Shown here piece after piece: positions 33,701 through 42,737 of a DNA stretch of 64,000 nt; position 1 is the stretch's first letter, and each line of letters starts with the position of its first letter. This stretch comes from Clostridia bacterium (lineage in GTDB: Bacteria; Bacillota; Clostridia; Oscillospirales; CAG-272): contig JAFTMG010000006.1 in the NCBI GenBank assembly GCA_017452525.1, positions 109,790-173,789 of the forward strand, given 5' to 3'. The position numbers were made by a program, and so were the translations under genes. The notes under the pieces are model-generated. The model was not told the DNA's origin. It ran no database searches and saw nothing but the letters and a program-made list of their open reading frames with translations.

Positions 33701-35101
33701 ATGAACATCAATGACACGATTGCGGCGATCTCCACGCCGCACGGGAAAGGCGGCGTTGCCGTTATTCGCATCAGCGGCACGGATGCGATCCCCATCGCCG
33801 AGCGGGTCTTCCGCCCCAAAAACGGCAAGACCTTGAGTGAACTATCTCCCAATATGACCGTATACGGCGACATCTGTATGCCGTCCACAGACGGCACGCC
33901 GCCGCAGACCATTGACGACGGCATGGCAGTCTGCTTCCACGCCCCGCGGTCCTTCACCGGTGAGAATACCGTAGAAATTTCCTGCCACGGAGGTATTCTG
34001 ATCTCCGCGCAGGTGCTCTCCGCCTGCCTCGCCGCAGGTGCAAGACAAGCGGAAGCGGGAGAATACACGCGCCGCGCTTTCATCAACGGAAAGTTGACTT
34101 TAAGTGAAGCAGAAGCCCTAGGCTCCCTGCTTGACGCCAAAACGGAGGGGCAATTGCTTCTCTCCCGCAACGGTATGAGCGGCAAGCTGAGCGGCAGACT
34201 TCTGAATATTTACGACCGTCTTTGCGAGATCGTCACCAGCGTATATGCGAGGATCGATTTTCCCGATGAGGATCTGGCAGAGCTGACCCCGGAGGAGATC
34301 CACGAGCGACTCTGCGCCGTGCAAAATGAGTTGAAACAGCTTTGCGCCACCTACAGCTTCGGGCACGCCGTTTGCGAGGGCATCCGCACCGTGATCTGCG
34401 GGCGGACCAACGCAGGTAAAAGCTCGCTTTACAATCAATTGGTCGGCAGAGAGGCGGCGATCGTGACCGATATCGCAGGCACCACGCGGGATCTTCTGGA
34501 AGAGACCGTCACCGTGGGGCACGTCATGCTCCGCCTGTGTGACACCGCGGGACTTCGGGACAGCGATGACCCCGTAGAGCGGATCGGCATCTCGCGGGCG
34601 AAGGAACAGCTGTCTCAGGCAGAATGTATTCTTGCCGTGTTCGACCGCTCCGTTCCCTTGACGGAGGAGGATACTTCCCTTCTTGCCCGTCTCCGCGCCG
34701 CAACCGTTCCCGTCTTGCTCATACTCAACAAATGCGACCTGCCGCCCGCATGGGATGAGAAGCTTCTGGGCGGCTTTGCCGCGGAGCGCATCCTGCGGGT
34801 CTCCACCCTGCGGGACGAGGGCATCGACGCGCTGAGAGAACGCATTCAGCGCATGTTCTGGGACGGCACCTTGGACCTCCGCTCGGATGCGGTGGTTGCC
34901 AATGCCCGCCAATACGCCGCGCTGAGCCGCGCGCTGGAGCACGTCCATGCCGCATTGACCGCCGCCGAGGCATCCTTCAGCGCGGATATATCCTGCGTCG
35001 ATCTGGAGCTTGCCATGTCGGCGCTGGCGGAGGTGGACGGACGCGCCGTCACCGAGGATATCGTGGCACAGATCTTTTCACACTTCTGTGTCGGTAAATA
35101 A
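33701..35101 (+). CDS. mnmE: tRNA modification GTPase MnmE
   Basis: 466 residues, the normal MnmE length. The N-terminal tetrahydrofolate-binding domain has MNINDTIAAISTPHGKGGVAVIRISG, the helical domain surrounds a G domain with G1 GRTNAGKSS (near 228), G2 TIAGTTRD-like DIAGTTRD, G3 DTAGLRD, G4 NKCD, and the C-terminal motif FCVGK. With MnmG it makes the cmnm5 modification at U34. The start at 33701 follows GGAG and AAGG. It leads a plus-strand run with an SGNH hydrolase and dus. Confidence 0.97.
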   Translation: MNINDTIAAISTPHGKGGVAVIRISGTDAIPIAERVFRPKNGKTLSELSPNMTVYGDICMPSTDGTPPQTIDDGMAVCFHAPRSFTGENTVEISCHGGILISAQVLSACLAAGARQAEAGEYTRRAFINGKLTLSEAEALGSLLDAKTEGQLLLSRNGMSGKLSGRLLNIYDRLCEIVTSVYARIDFPDEDLAELTPEEIHERLCAVQNELKQLCATYSFGHAVCEGIRTVICGRTNAGKSSLYNQLVGREAAIVTDIAGTTRDLLEETVTVGHVMLRLCDTAGLRDSDDPVERIGISRAKEQLSQAECILAVFDRSVPLTEEDTSLLARLRAATVPVLLILNKCDLPPAWDEKLLGGFAAERILRVSTLRDEGIDALRERIQRMFWDGTLDLRSDAVVANARQYAALSRALEHVHAALTAAEASFSADISCVDLELAMSALAEVDGRAVTEDIVAQIFSHFCVGK

Positions 35102-35127
35102 AGCACAAAACGGAGGAAAATATCATC

Positions 35128-35784
35128 ATGAAAATTTTGTTTATCGGTAACAGCCACACCTATTATAACGGCGTTCCCCAGCTGGTCAAGGAGCTGTTGG
35201 AATACACCGGTGTCCACACCCACGTCACCATGTCCACCGAGGGCGGAAAGGGTCTGCTCTATCATTGCAACCGTGAAGACGTCAATTTCAACATCCGTTA
35301 CGGCGGGTATGATGCCGTCGTTCTTCAGGACAAGGCGTCTCACTTCAATGCGGACGAGTTCAAGGAGGGCGGACGGACGCTGGTGCGCAATTCGCTCGGC
35401 GACTCCCCCGCGCGCCGCGTTCTTTACATGATCTGGGCAAGACGGGACGAAAAGGAGCTTCAGGAGCATATCACACGCTCCTACGTAGAGCTGGGCGAAG
35501 AGATCCACGCCGCGGTTGCTCCTGCGGGTGAGGTCTGGCACAAGATGCTGAGAGAGTCGCCCGAGCTGGAGGATCAGCTGTATCATCCGGACGGCAACCA
35601 CGCCAAGCCTCTCGGCTCCTATATTGCCGCTACTACCCTCTTCTACGCCATCACCGACCGCAAGCGTCCTATCGCCATCAAGGAGGGTGCCGAGCCCTCG
35701 ACCCGTCTGGGACTTGACGTCGAAACGGTCCGCCGTATCCACAAAGAGGCTTGCGCCATGGTCCGGAAGTTTCACAAAGAATGA
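35128..35784 (+). CDS. SGNH/GDSL-like hydrolase
   Basis: 218 residues. It starts MKILFIGNSHTYYNG, with the nucleophile serine in block I (GNSHT) as in SGNH hydrolases of the DUF4886-like group; the C-terminal PDGNHAKPLGSYIAA supplies the Asp and His of block V. There is no signal peptide, so it acts in the cytoplasm, most likely as an esterase or acetylxylan-type deacetylase. Its substrate is not visible. The stop overlaps the dus start by four bases (ATGA). Confidence 0.8.
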   Translation: MKILFIGNSHTYYNGVPQLVKELLEYTGVHTHVTMSTEGGKGLLYHCNREDVNFNIRYGGYDAVVLQDKASHFNADEFKEGGRTLVRNSLGDSPARRVLYMIWARRDEKELQEHITRSYVELGEEIHAAVAPAGEVWHKMLRESPELEDQLYHPDGNHAKPLGSYIAATTLFYAITDRKRPIAIKEGAEPSTRLGLDVETVRRIHKEACAMVRKFHKE

Positions 35785-36794
35785 ATCAGATCAAGATCGG
35801 TAATGTGATCCTGTCGCGCCCTCTTTTCCTCGCACCCATGGCGGGCGTGACCGATTATGCCTTCCGCCGTCTGTGCCGTGAAATGGGGGCGGAGTACACC
35901 GTCAGCGAAATGGTGTCGGCAAAGGCACTATGCTACGAGCAGTTATGCAAAAAAGGAAACGCGGCGCAACTGGCGCGCACTGCCCCGCTCGCCCGCGTCC
36001 GCGCGGACGAAGCGCCCATGGCGATCCAGATGTTCGGCAGTGAACCCGAATTTATGGCGCGCGCCGCCGCCATGCTGGAAAGCGGCGAATATCTCGGCTG
36101 CACCTCGGAGATCCCGCCTGCTGCCATTGACATCAACATGGGCTGCCCTGTCCACAAGGTAGTGGGAAACGGCGAAGGAAGTGCTTTGATGAAGGATCCC
36201 GCACGGGCGGCAGAGATCGTTCGTGCCGTCTGCCGTGCAGTCAAGCTCCCCGTCACGGTCAAGATCCGCGCAGGTTGGGATGCGGACCATATCAACGCAC
36301 CCGAATTTGCCAAACGGATGGAGGATGCGGGCGCATCCCTGATCTGCGTTCACGGCAGAACGCGGGAACAGATGTATGCACCGGGCGTGGATTATCAAGT
36401 GATCGCCGCGGTAAAAGCCGCCGTCTCCATTCCCGTCCTCGGTAACGGAGATCTTCGCTCCGCCGCGGATGCCAAGAGAATGTATGAGATCAGCGGCTGT
36501 GACGGCTTTATGGTCGCGCGCGGAGCCACCGGTAACCCGTGGCTCTTTGCTGAACTTGCCGCCTGGCTGGACGGCAGATCCTACACCCCGCCCACCAAGG
36601 AGGAGCGTCTGGCGCTGGCACTGCATCATGCCGAGTTGTGCGTGGCGGACAAGGGAGAGCGTATCGGCATCCCCGAGATCCGCAAGCACATCGCCTGGTA
36701 TCTGCGCGGAATGAACGGTGCCGCGGCAGGCAGAAACCGCGTGATGACGGCATCCACCTTAGAGGAGATGCGAGAAATTCTGCATGGTATGTAA
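35781..36794 (+). CDS. dus: tRNA dihydrouridine synthase
   Basis: 337 residues: FMN-binding TIM barrel with LAPMAGVTDYAFRRL at the N-terminus, the conserved DINMGCPVHKVVGNGEGSALM block containing the catalytic cysteine-loop, KIRAGWD, VHGRTREQMY, and NGDL plus ARGATGNPW phosphate site. It reduces specific uridines in tRNA to dihydrouridine with NADPH. The ATG overlaps the stop of the previous gene. A C-terminal helical domain follows. Confidence 0.95.
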   Translation: MNQIKIGNVILSRPLFLAPMAGVTDYAFRRLCREMGAEYTVSEMVSAKALCYEQLCKKGNAAQLARTAPLARVRADEAPMAIQMFGSEPEFMARAAAMLESGEYLGCTSEIPPAAIDINMGCPVHKVVGNGEGSALMKDPARAAEIVRAVCRAVKLPVTVKIRAGWDADHINAPEFAKRMEDAGASLICVHGRTREQMYAPGVDYQVIAAVKAAVSIPVLGNGDLRSAADAKRMYEISGCDGFMVARGATGNPWLFAELAAWLDGRSYTPPTKEERLALALHHAELCVADKGERIGIPEIRKHIAWYLRGMNGAAAGRNRVMTASTLEEMREILHGM

Positions 36795-36811
36795 TGAAAG
36801 GATGTGACAGA

Positions 36812-37420
36812 ATGAACGACATTGCGATCTGCGGCAAAAACACGCGCTTCTGCCGCATGTTGGAGTTGGAATTGCGCGCGGCGGGTTATTCTGTCACCCG
36901 GGAGCCCAACGGCGGCAGTTTTCGCCTTTGGATCATGGATCTGGATACTTGTACCATCCCCGAGCATCGGTCGGACCGCATCTGTCTCGGCATAACGGAA
37001 AACGAAGCCGCACTGTCGGATGAGCAACGCGGACTATGCCGCCATATTTTTCCCCGCCCACTGCACATGGAGCATCTTCGCGAGGAGGTGGCGCTCATAC
37101 TCTCGACCGAAATGGCGATATCGCCAAGCCGCTCTCCCCAAGCGCATCTTCGTCTGACGGAGCGAGGCTTTGTGTTGGACGGTGAACCGCTGGTGCTGAC
37201 GGAAACCGAGCACACCGTTCTGCAAGCCCTTTACGATCAGCGCGGGCAGACTGTGCCGCGCGATACTCTTTGCAGACTGCTGGGTAACGAGACCAATGCC
37301 AAGCTTGCCGACGTCTATATCTGCCTCCTTCGTAAAAAGCTGGAGGTCAGCGGCACACCGCGTATGCTCTTCACCGTCCGCGGCTTGGGCTACCGTTTAG
37401 AGCGTGAAAGACATTCGTAA
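36812..37420 (+). CDS. Response-regulator-like protein with degenerate receiver and OmpR-type wHTH
   Basis: 202 residues from an ATG preceded by AAAGGA. The C-terminal about 90 residues are a winged helix of the PhoB/OmpR type (LTETEHTVLQALYDQRGQTVPRDTLCRLLG and DVYICLLRKKLE...TVRGLGYRL). The N-terminal about 100 residues are shaped like a receiver but lack the usual acidic pair at the start (it reads DIAICGKNTRF) and no clear lysine after the beta-5 strand is seen. A single candidate aspartate occurs in WIMDLDT. There is no histidine kinase nearby. It may be controlled without phosphorylation. It may be co-transcribed with dus. Confidence 0.7.
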   Translation: MNDIAICGKNTRFCRMLELELRAAGYSVTREPNGGSFRLWIMDLDTCTIPEHRSDRICLGITENEAALSDEQRGLCRHIFPRPLHMEHLREEVALILSTEMAISPSRSPQAHLRLTERGFVLDGEPLVLTETEHTVLQALYDQRGQTVPRDTLCRLLGNETNAKLADVYICLLRKKLEVSGTPRMLFTVRGLGYRLERERHS

Positions 37421-37465
37421 AGCGCAAATTCTCGAAATCATAGAGACATTCCACGATCTTGGGGT

Positions 37466-37496
37466 GGTATTCTCTCTGTCGAAATGGTAGAATACC
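37466..37496. repeat. Inverted repeat upstream of the XRE gene
   Basis: GGTATTCT (37466-37473) and AGAATACC (37489-37496) are exact complements with a 15-base spacer, 36 bases before the XRE start. The right arm overlaps a possible -10 box TAGAAT (37488-37493), so an autoregulatory operator is plausible. Confidence 0.4.
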
Positions 37497-37531
37497 GGTG
37501 TCAGAAGAAACATTTCCAAGGAGGAACCGCA

Positions 37532-38830
37532 ATGGAAAAGAAAACGATCGGCAACTTTATTGCCGCTTTGCGAAAAGCCAACGGCATGACACAAAAGGAT
37601 CTGGCAGACCGCTTGAATGTATCTGACAAGACGGTAAGTCGCTGGGAATGCAATGAGGGTGCTCCCGATCTTTCCCTGATCCCCGTGATCGCCGAGATCT
37701 TCGATATCACATGTGATGAGTTGTTGCGTGGAGAAAAACGCGCTACAACAGAAGCTCCGCCCGAAACAAACAGTGCAGGTCTCACGCCCAAAGCAGAGAA
37801 ACAGCGTCAATGGTTGCTCTCGTGCCGTCTGTCTGTCTTCCGTTCACGAAGTTACATCTCCATGGGGATCACACTCTGCGGTCTGATTGCCGCCATGATC
37901 TCAAACCTCGGCTTTTTGCGCGCGTATATCGGCTTCTTTGCCGGTGTGTTCTTTTTCATTGCCGGCGGTGTCAGTCAAATGATATGGCTCAACAATGCAC
38001 TTACCGCGGGATCGGACGATCCTGCCACACAGGAGTTGACCGCAGATATCGGACATTTCCGCCATCAGATCATCCGCCTCTCGGAAGGATCCTTTGGCTT
38101 GATCGCGGTCCTGTTTGGTGCTACGCTGCCTCTTTTGATCCTGCCGCGAGACTCCCACGTAGGGCTCAGCGCACAGTCATGGCTTATGTACGGTGCAATT
38201 TTTGCTCTCTGCGCATTGCTTTTGACCGCCGTTATCTGTTTTTTCCTCAATTATGCGTTACTGAAACGAAACCTATACACGCTGGAGTCCAAAAAAGCCG
38301 AGATCTACCTGCACAACCGCAAATGGAAAAAGATCTGCGCCGCCATATTCCTCGCCACACTCTCTGTAACGTTACTTCTTCATTCGGCACTCACGACCGT
38401 GTGGGGACCATGGTCCATCATGAAGGGCACAGAGTTCTATGATTACGACAGCTTTATCGCCTACATGGAGACAGATATTCCCTACACCGGAAGTTACGGT
38501 TCCAATGGGATGGACGTGGTGGCGATCGCACCTGCGGACGGGTTGTATTATGATGAAGCAGGAAACGTGATCCCCGAGGAAGAAGCACTCCGAAGAACAC
38601 TGGAGGATCGGGACGGTAACGTGCTGTGTGAGTATATCGAACGAAACCAATCGGTCTGCTCGATCCGCTGGACGGATGAAAGTATCTTTCCCATCACGGT
38701 ATGCACGTATGACGACCTGCAAGTAGCACGCGCCACGGTAGCCGTCAGAAACGGAATTTTCATAACGGTTTATTGCATGGAAGCTGCACTGATCTTATCG
38801 ATCTACCTGTTAAAGAGGAAAACCAAATAG
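37532..38830 (+). CDS. XRE-family transcriptional regulator with membrane segments
   Basis: 432 residues, start supported by AAGGAGG. The first 70 residues are an XRE helix-turn-helix (IGNFIAALRKANGMTQKDLADRLNVSDKTVSRWE). A linker leads to about five membrane helices (about 110-130, 140-160, 200-220, 230-250, 290-310) and a C-terminal extracellular-like domain with a final helix. This is a one-component membrane regulator, common in Clostridia. The ligand is not visible. It ends in a strong terminator. Confidence 0.8.
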   Translation: MEKKTIGNFIAALRKANGMTQKDLADRLNVSDKTVSRWECNEGAPDLSLIPVIAEIFDITCDELLRGEKRATTEAPPETNSAGLTPKAEKQRQWLLSCRLSVFRSRSYISMGITLCGLIAAMISNLGFLRAYIGFFAGVFFFIAGGVSQMIWLNNALTAGSDDPATQELTADIGHFRHQIIRLSEGSFGLIAVLFGATLPLLILPRDSHVGLSAQSWLMYGAIFALCALLLTAVICFFLNYALLKRNLYTLESKKAEIYLHNRKWKKICAAIFLATLSVTLLLHSALTTVWGPWSIMKGTEFYDYDSFIAYMETDIPYTGSYGSNGMDVVAIAPADGLYYDEAGNVIPEEEALRRTLEDRDGNVLCEYIERNQSVCSIRWTDESIFPITVCTYDDLQVARATVAVRNGIFITVYCMEAALILSIYLLKRKTK

Positions 38831-38838
38831 AAAAGCGA

Positions 38839-38880
38839 CCTCGGCGGCTCCAACGAGCCGCCGAGGATACTTTTTTTATT
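38839..38880. terminator. Bidirectional terminator after the XRE gene
   Basis: CCTCGGCGGCTC and GAGCCGCCGAGG are a perfect 12-bp stem with a 4-base loop, followed by a T-run at 38871 and preceded by an A-run. It serves the XRE gene (plus) and the ADP-ribosylglycohydrolase gene (minus). Confidence 0.85.
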
Positions 38881-40240
38881 GAGCCATATGCTTCATGGTC
38901 TTCTCCACCAGCACGTCGACCTCAACCAGATCGACACCGAAAATGGAGGTCTTCAGCTTGCCGTGCAGGGGGGCGAGCCAACAATCACCGATCGCGCCGA
39001 CACCGTTGCGCATACCGAGAATGGAGCCGACGGTGGCGCCGTTACAGTCGGTATCGAACGCCTGCTCCACCGCCATACAGATCGAACGGGAGAAATCTCC
39101 CTTCCCGTAAAGAAGCGAGGCGGCAACGATCTCGGCATTGGAGATGGTATGGCACCAATCATGGGGATCATACTCATTCCAACGGGTATGCAGATCGGCA
39201 AAGAACGCCTCCTCGGTCACGCCGGCTTCATACTGCCCGATCAGATTCATGACAGCCGCGTACAAGCGGGAGGTTGCGGGGATCTGAGACAGACCTCCCA
39301 GCAGGATCTCCTTGATATCATCCGTCACCGCGGCGGTGGCGATAGCGGCGGCGACGAACATCTCGCCGTAAATACCGTTCTTGACATGGGCAATGCAGGC
39401 ATCCCGCCATGCCATCTCAGCAGCCCTTTCGGGATCGCCGGGATTGATGTAACCGAAATAGTCACCGCGGATCTGCGCGCCTACCCACTCGCGATAGGGG
39501 TTCTTATACGACGCGGAATCGGGCGGAAAATAACCGTTGATAAAATTACAATAGGCAATGCGCTCTGCCGTGCAGTACGCGTTCTTTCCCTGCTTGCTCA
39601 GCCACATGCGGGAAACGTCAAAGGGCGTGAAATCCTGACCGTATTTCTCCAACAGAAGCTGGTAAAGCACGGTATAGTTGGTATCGTCGTCTACGGGTGC
39701 GGCATCCACAGTGTCGGCAAAGCATCTGCCTGCCAGCTTGAAGCGGTAGGTATTCTTCTGCTCCTCCGTCACGTCGGTCGAAAGAATATAGCGATGGATG
39801 GGATAATTGCCCGAGCCCTTCAAAAGCGGCAGAAGCTCGTCGGAGCGAATGCCCTCCACGGGCTTGCCCAACAGACATCCGATGATACGTCCATACCACG
39901 CGCCGGCAACACGGTCGCGGAGATCGGCGGGAGCGTCCTTCTTCTCCGCACACAGAGAGGCGTCTCGCGCGGCGAAGATAGATTCGAGATCGGAGGGCTC
40001 CACATAAGCAAAGTCCTCACACAGGGGGGCGTTTTGAACGATATCAAAAAGCACGTCTGCCATTTTCTCTTTGTTCTCATCCAACGGCATGGCGGAAACC
40101 GCTTCAAAAAGTGAGCGGTACTTTTCGATATCCAAGCCCTCATCCATGCATTGACGGAATTCGGTCATCAGCTGAGAAGCATATACCTCCCAGCCGTGCA
40201 GCTTTTCGGGGGAACGGCGGATCTTGCGTTTGTTTTCCAT
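38876..40240 (-). CDS. ADP-ribosylglycohydrolase family protein
   Basis: 454 residues. From about residue 105 it follows the ADP-ribosylglycohydrolase fold: GAWYGRIIGCLLGKPVEG, the metal motif PVDDDTNYT, and the C-terminal DTDCNGATVGSILG with the paired Asp ligands. About 100 helical residues precede the domain and are not typical. Members of this family release ADP-ribose from proteins or small molecules, but several have been adapted to other substrates. AAGGAGG precedes the ATG; 10 bases separate it from the DUF362 gene upstream, so they are co-transcribed. Confidence 0.85.
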   Translation of the reverse strand: MENKRKIRRSPEKLHGWEVYASQLMTEFRQCMDEGLDIEKYRSLFEAVSAMPLDENKEKMADVLFDIVQNAPLCEDFAYVEPSDLESIFAARDASLCAEKKDAPADLRDRVAGAWYGRIIGCLLGKPVEGIRSDELLPLLKGSGNYPIHRYILSTDVTEEQKNTYRFKLAGRCFADTVDAAPVDDDTNYTVLYQLLLEKYGQDFTPFDVSRMWLSKQGKNAYCTAERIAYCNFINGYFPPDSASYKNPYREWVGAQIRGDYFGYINPGDPERAAEMAWRDACIAHVKNGIYGEMFVAAAIATAAVTDDIKEILLGGLSQIPATSRLYAAVMNLIGQYEAGVTEEAFFADLHTRWNEYDPHDWCHTISNAEIVAASLLYGKGDFSRSICMAVEQAFDTDCNGATVGSILGMRNGVGAIGDCWLAPLHGKLKTSIFGVDLVEVDVLVEKTMKHMAQ

Positions 40241-40250
40241 AACAGCCTCC

Positions 40251-41381
40251 TTATTTGATAACGATCAGATCATATTCTCTACTGCCAAGTCCGATCTTCT
40301 CGGCATGCTCCAGGCAAGAGCGCCATTCGGACGCGGGCGTGGAATTGCGGAAGGGGTCCTTGAGGTCTACGAAGCCATGCTTCCCCATGCGGTCGGAAAG
40401 CTGACTGTTGGGCATGGGGTGCGCCTTCATGCAGGCATCCACGCAAGCCCAATCCAGCGCCAGCGGGTCAAAGGACGCGAACATACCGATATTGGGCAGG
40501 ATGGGGGCGTCATTCTCGCTATGGCAATCGCAGTTGGGCGATACGTCTACGATCAGCGAGATGTGGAAGTGGGGTCTGCCGTCCACCACCGCCTTGGTGT
40601 ATTCCGCCATCTTACAGTTCAAAAGCTCGTTGGCATTGTCATTGTGGAAGGAGATCGCGTCAAAGTTGCAGGCGCCAAGGCAGCGACCGCAACCAACGCA
40701 ATTGGCATCATTCACGCTCATTTTGCGTGTTTCCTCATCAAAAATCAACCCATCGTTGGCACACTCCTTCAGACAACGGCGGCAACCGCGGCAGCTCTCC
40801 GCATTGATATAGGGCTTGCCGCTACTATGCTGCTCTTTCTTGCCTGCGCGGGAGCCGCATCCCATACCGATATTTTTGATGGCACCGCCAAAGCCCGTCA
40901 TCTCATGTCCCTTGAAATGGGAAAGGCTGATGAAAATATCCGCATCCATGACCGCGCGTCCGATACGCGCCTCCTTGACGTATTCACCGCCCACGACGGG
41001 AACGGCTACGTCATCGGTTCCCTTCAGACCGTCACCGATCAGAATGGGGCACCCCACCGTCAGCGGTGTGAAGCCGTTTTGCCAGGCACACTCCAGATGC
41101 TCCAGCGCGTTCTTGCGGCTACCGGGATACATGGTGTTGCAATCGGTCAGATAGGGCTTACCGCCCAGCTCCTTGACCAGGTCTACCACAGCGCGGGCAT
41201 AGTTGGGGCGAAGATAGCTGATATTTCCCAGCTCTCCGAAATGCATCTTGATGGCAACGAATTTGCCCTCCATATCGATCGTCTGTATGCCCGCCTTCTT
41301 CAGCAACCGTTGAAGCTTGGTGGGTAAGCCCGTACCGATATTGGTACGGAAATCCGTAAAATAAACTTTCGACTTTTCCAT
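40251..41381 (-). CDS. DUF362 protein with two 4Fe-4S ferredoxin motifs
   Basis: 376 residues. The N-terminal 190 are a DUF362 domain (VAIKMHFGELGNISYLRP, SLSHFKGHEMTGFGGAIKNIGMGCGSRAGK). Two CxxCxxCxxxC clusters follow (CRGCRRCLKEC and CVGCGRCLGAC, about residues 195-240), each able to hold a 4Fe-4S cluster. DUF362 ferredoxins occur widely in anaerobes and presumably pass electrons to an unknown partner. The start at 41381 follows AAAGGA. Its pairing with an ADP-ribosylglycohydrolase has no evident explanation. Confidence 0.85.
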   Translation of the reverse strand: MEKSKVYFTDFRTNIGTGLPTKLQRLLKKAGIQTIDMEGKFVAIKMHFGELGNISYLRPNYARAVVDLVKELGGKPYLTDCNTMYPGSRKNALEHLECAWQNGFTPLTVGCPILIGDGLKGTDDVAVPVVGGEYVKEARIGRAVMDADIFISLSHFKGHEMTGFGGAIKNIGMGCGSRAGKKEQHSSGKPYINAESCRGCRRCLKECANDGLIFDEETRKMSVNDANCVGCGRCLGACNFDAISFHNDNANELLNCKMAEYTKAVVDGRPHFHISLIVDVSPNCDCHSENDAPILPNIGMFASFDPLALDWACVDACMKAHPMPNSQLSDRMGKHGFVDLKDPFRNSTPASEWRSCLEHAEKIGLGSREYDLIVIK

Positions 41382-41423
41382 ATATAACTCATCCTTTCGG
41401 CTACCTGCCACTCTGTTTTCTCT

Positions 41424-41452
41424 ATTGTATCATATTGTCGGACGCGGTGCAA
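41424..41452 (-). promoter_or_regulatory. Promoter of the DUF362 operon
   Basis: TTGCAC (41447-41452) and TACAAT (41424-41429) with a 17-base spacer on the minus strand. Confidence 0.65.
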
Positions 41453-41617
41453 GCATTCAGACAAATTTTTTTCATTCTTATGCCCATTCCACTCTGACAG
41501 CATGCTTTTGTAACGGTTTCGTTTTCCCAAAATGACGGCGTTTCGCCGCCCACGCACAAATGCCGTTTAAATAAATTTATTTTTCCAACTTCTCTTCCCA
41601 AACAAACCGAAATGTAG

Positions 41618-41623
41618 TATAAT
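41618..41623 (+). promoter_or_regulatory. Possible -10 box of the Xer gene
   Basis: TATAAT at 41618-41623, 35 bases before the start; no clear -35 hexamer at the right distance. Confidence 0.35.
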
Positions 41624-41657
41624 AAAAAGGCAGTATATTTCAAAGGAGGCTATGCCC

Positions 41658-42692
41658 ATGGCACAATTGATAGATTACAACGAGCTCCCCGAGATCATAC
41701 GGAATTTTGCCTCCTATAAAACAGGCATTCAGGGCTGCTCCAAAAAAACGGTGGATGAATACTTGCTGGACCTGCGCACGTTCTTCCGATTCATGATTGC
41801 CAAGCGTGACGGCATTCCCGTGGAGTCGGACGAATTTGTGGAGATCGATATCCGTGGTGTGGACGTTGATTTCATTCGTGATATCAAAACCGAGCAGATC
41901 TACGAGTTTCTCATGTACAGCGGTGACGTTCGCAAGAACCTATGGGCGGCAAAGTCAAGAAAGCTATCCGCCATCAAGGGCTTTTATAAATATCTGACCG
42001 TCAAGCGGAATCTTCTGGAGGAAAATCCCGCCATCAACATTGAATCCCCCAAGGCGAAAAAATCCCTTCCCAAGGTGCTGACCCTGCAGGAAAGCATCGC
42101 CCTTCTGGATGCCATCAAAAACGACAAGGACTCCAAAACACAGCAACGGGATCTGACCATCGTCACCATCTTTCTCAACTGCGGCATCCGTCTCTCCGAG
42201 CTGGTCGGCATCAATTACAACGATCTTGATCCGGAGCTTCGCTCCATGCGTGTTCTCGGCAAAGGCAACAAGGAGCGTATCGTATATCTGAATAACGCCT
42301 GCCGCGAGGCGATCTCCGAGCACCTGCAGACCCGCCTTGCCGAGCCTCATATCCGCGCCAACACCAAGGCGCTCTTTCTCAGCAACCGCGAGCAGCGGAT
42401 CAGCGCGAAAACGGTGCAATGGATGGTCTACAAATATCTGGAAGCCGCGGGACTTGAGGCAAAGCACTACTCTGTCCACAAGCTGCGCCACACCGCCGCT
42501 ACCCTGATGTACCAGAGCGGCAAGGTAGACGTGCGCGTGCTCAAGGACATACTCGGGCACGAGCAGCTCAACACCACCCAGATCTACACCCATGTCAGCA
42601 ACAAAAACATGGAGGATGCCATGGGTCAAAATCCGCTCGCGGATTTTCGTCCGAGCGAAACGCCGAAATCGGATGACCCGGAGGAAAGATAA
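41658..42692 (+). CDS. Tyrosine recombinase of the XerC/XerD type
   Basis: 344 residues. An N-terminal SAM-like core-binding domain is followed from about 120 by the catalytic domain with R in CGIRLSELVGI, HKLRHTAATLM, LGHEQLNTTQIYTHVS (the nucleophile tyrosine in IYTHVS). Length and sequence fit XerC/XerD-type dimer-resolution recombinases; it is not beside an obvious attachment site or prophage, so a chromosomal role is likely. I chose the ATG at 41658 because AAAGGAGG is 8 bases upstream; the ATG at 41652 is too close to it. Confidence 0.9.
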   Translation: MAQLIDYNELPEIIRNFASYKTGIQGCSKKTVDEYLLDLRTFFRFMIAKRDGIPVESDEFVEIDIRGVDVDFIRDIKTEQIYEFLMYSGDVRKNLWAAKSRKLSAIKGFYKYLTVKRNLLEENPAINIESPKAKKSLPKVLTLQESIALLDAIKNDKDSKTQQRDLTIVTIFLNCGIRLSELVGINYNDLDPELRSMRVLGKGNKERIVYLNNACREAISEHLQTRLAEPHIRANTKALFLSNREQRISAKTVQWMVYKYLEAAGLEAKHYSVHKLRHTAATLMYQSGKVDVRVLKDILGHEQLNTTQIYTHVSNKNMEDAMGQNPLADFRPSETPKSDDPEER

Positions 42693-42697
42693 AAAAG

Positions 42698-42737
42698 AAC
42701 AACGGTCGGTCGCATATCGCAACAGACCGTTGTTTTT
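42698..42737. terminator. Bidirectional terminator after the Xer gene
   Basis: AACAACGGTC (42698-42707) and GACCGTTGTT (42725-42734) are exact complements with 17 bases between, flanked by A- and T-runs. It lies between the convergent Xer and Nudix genes. Confidence 0.75.

Noticed and set aside
41658..42692. The Xer gene as an integrase of a mobile element
   Set aside because: No attachment repeats, tRNA gene or other phage or element genes are near it; its sequence fits XerC/XerD.
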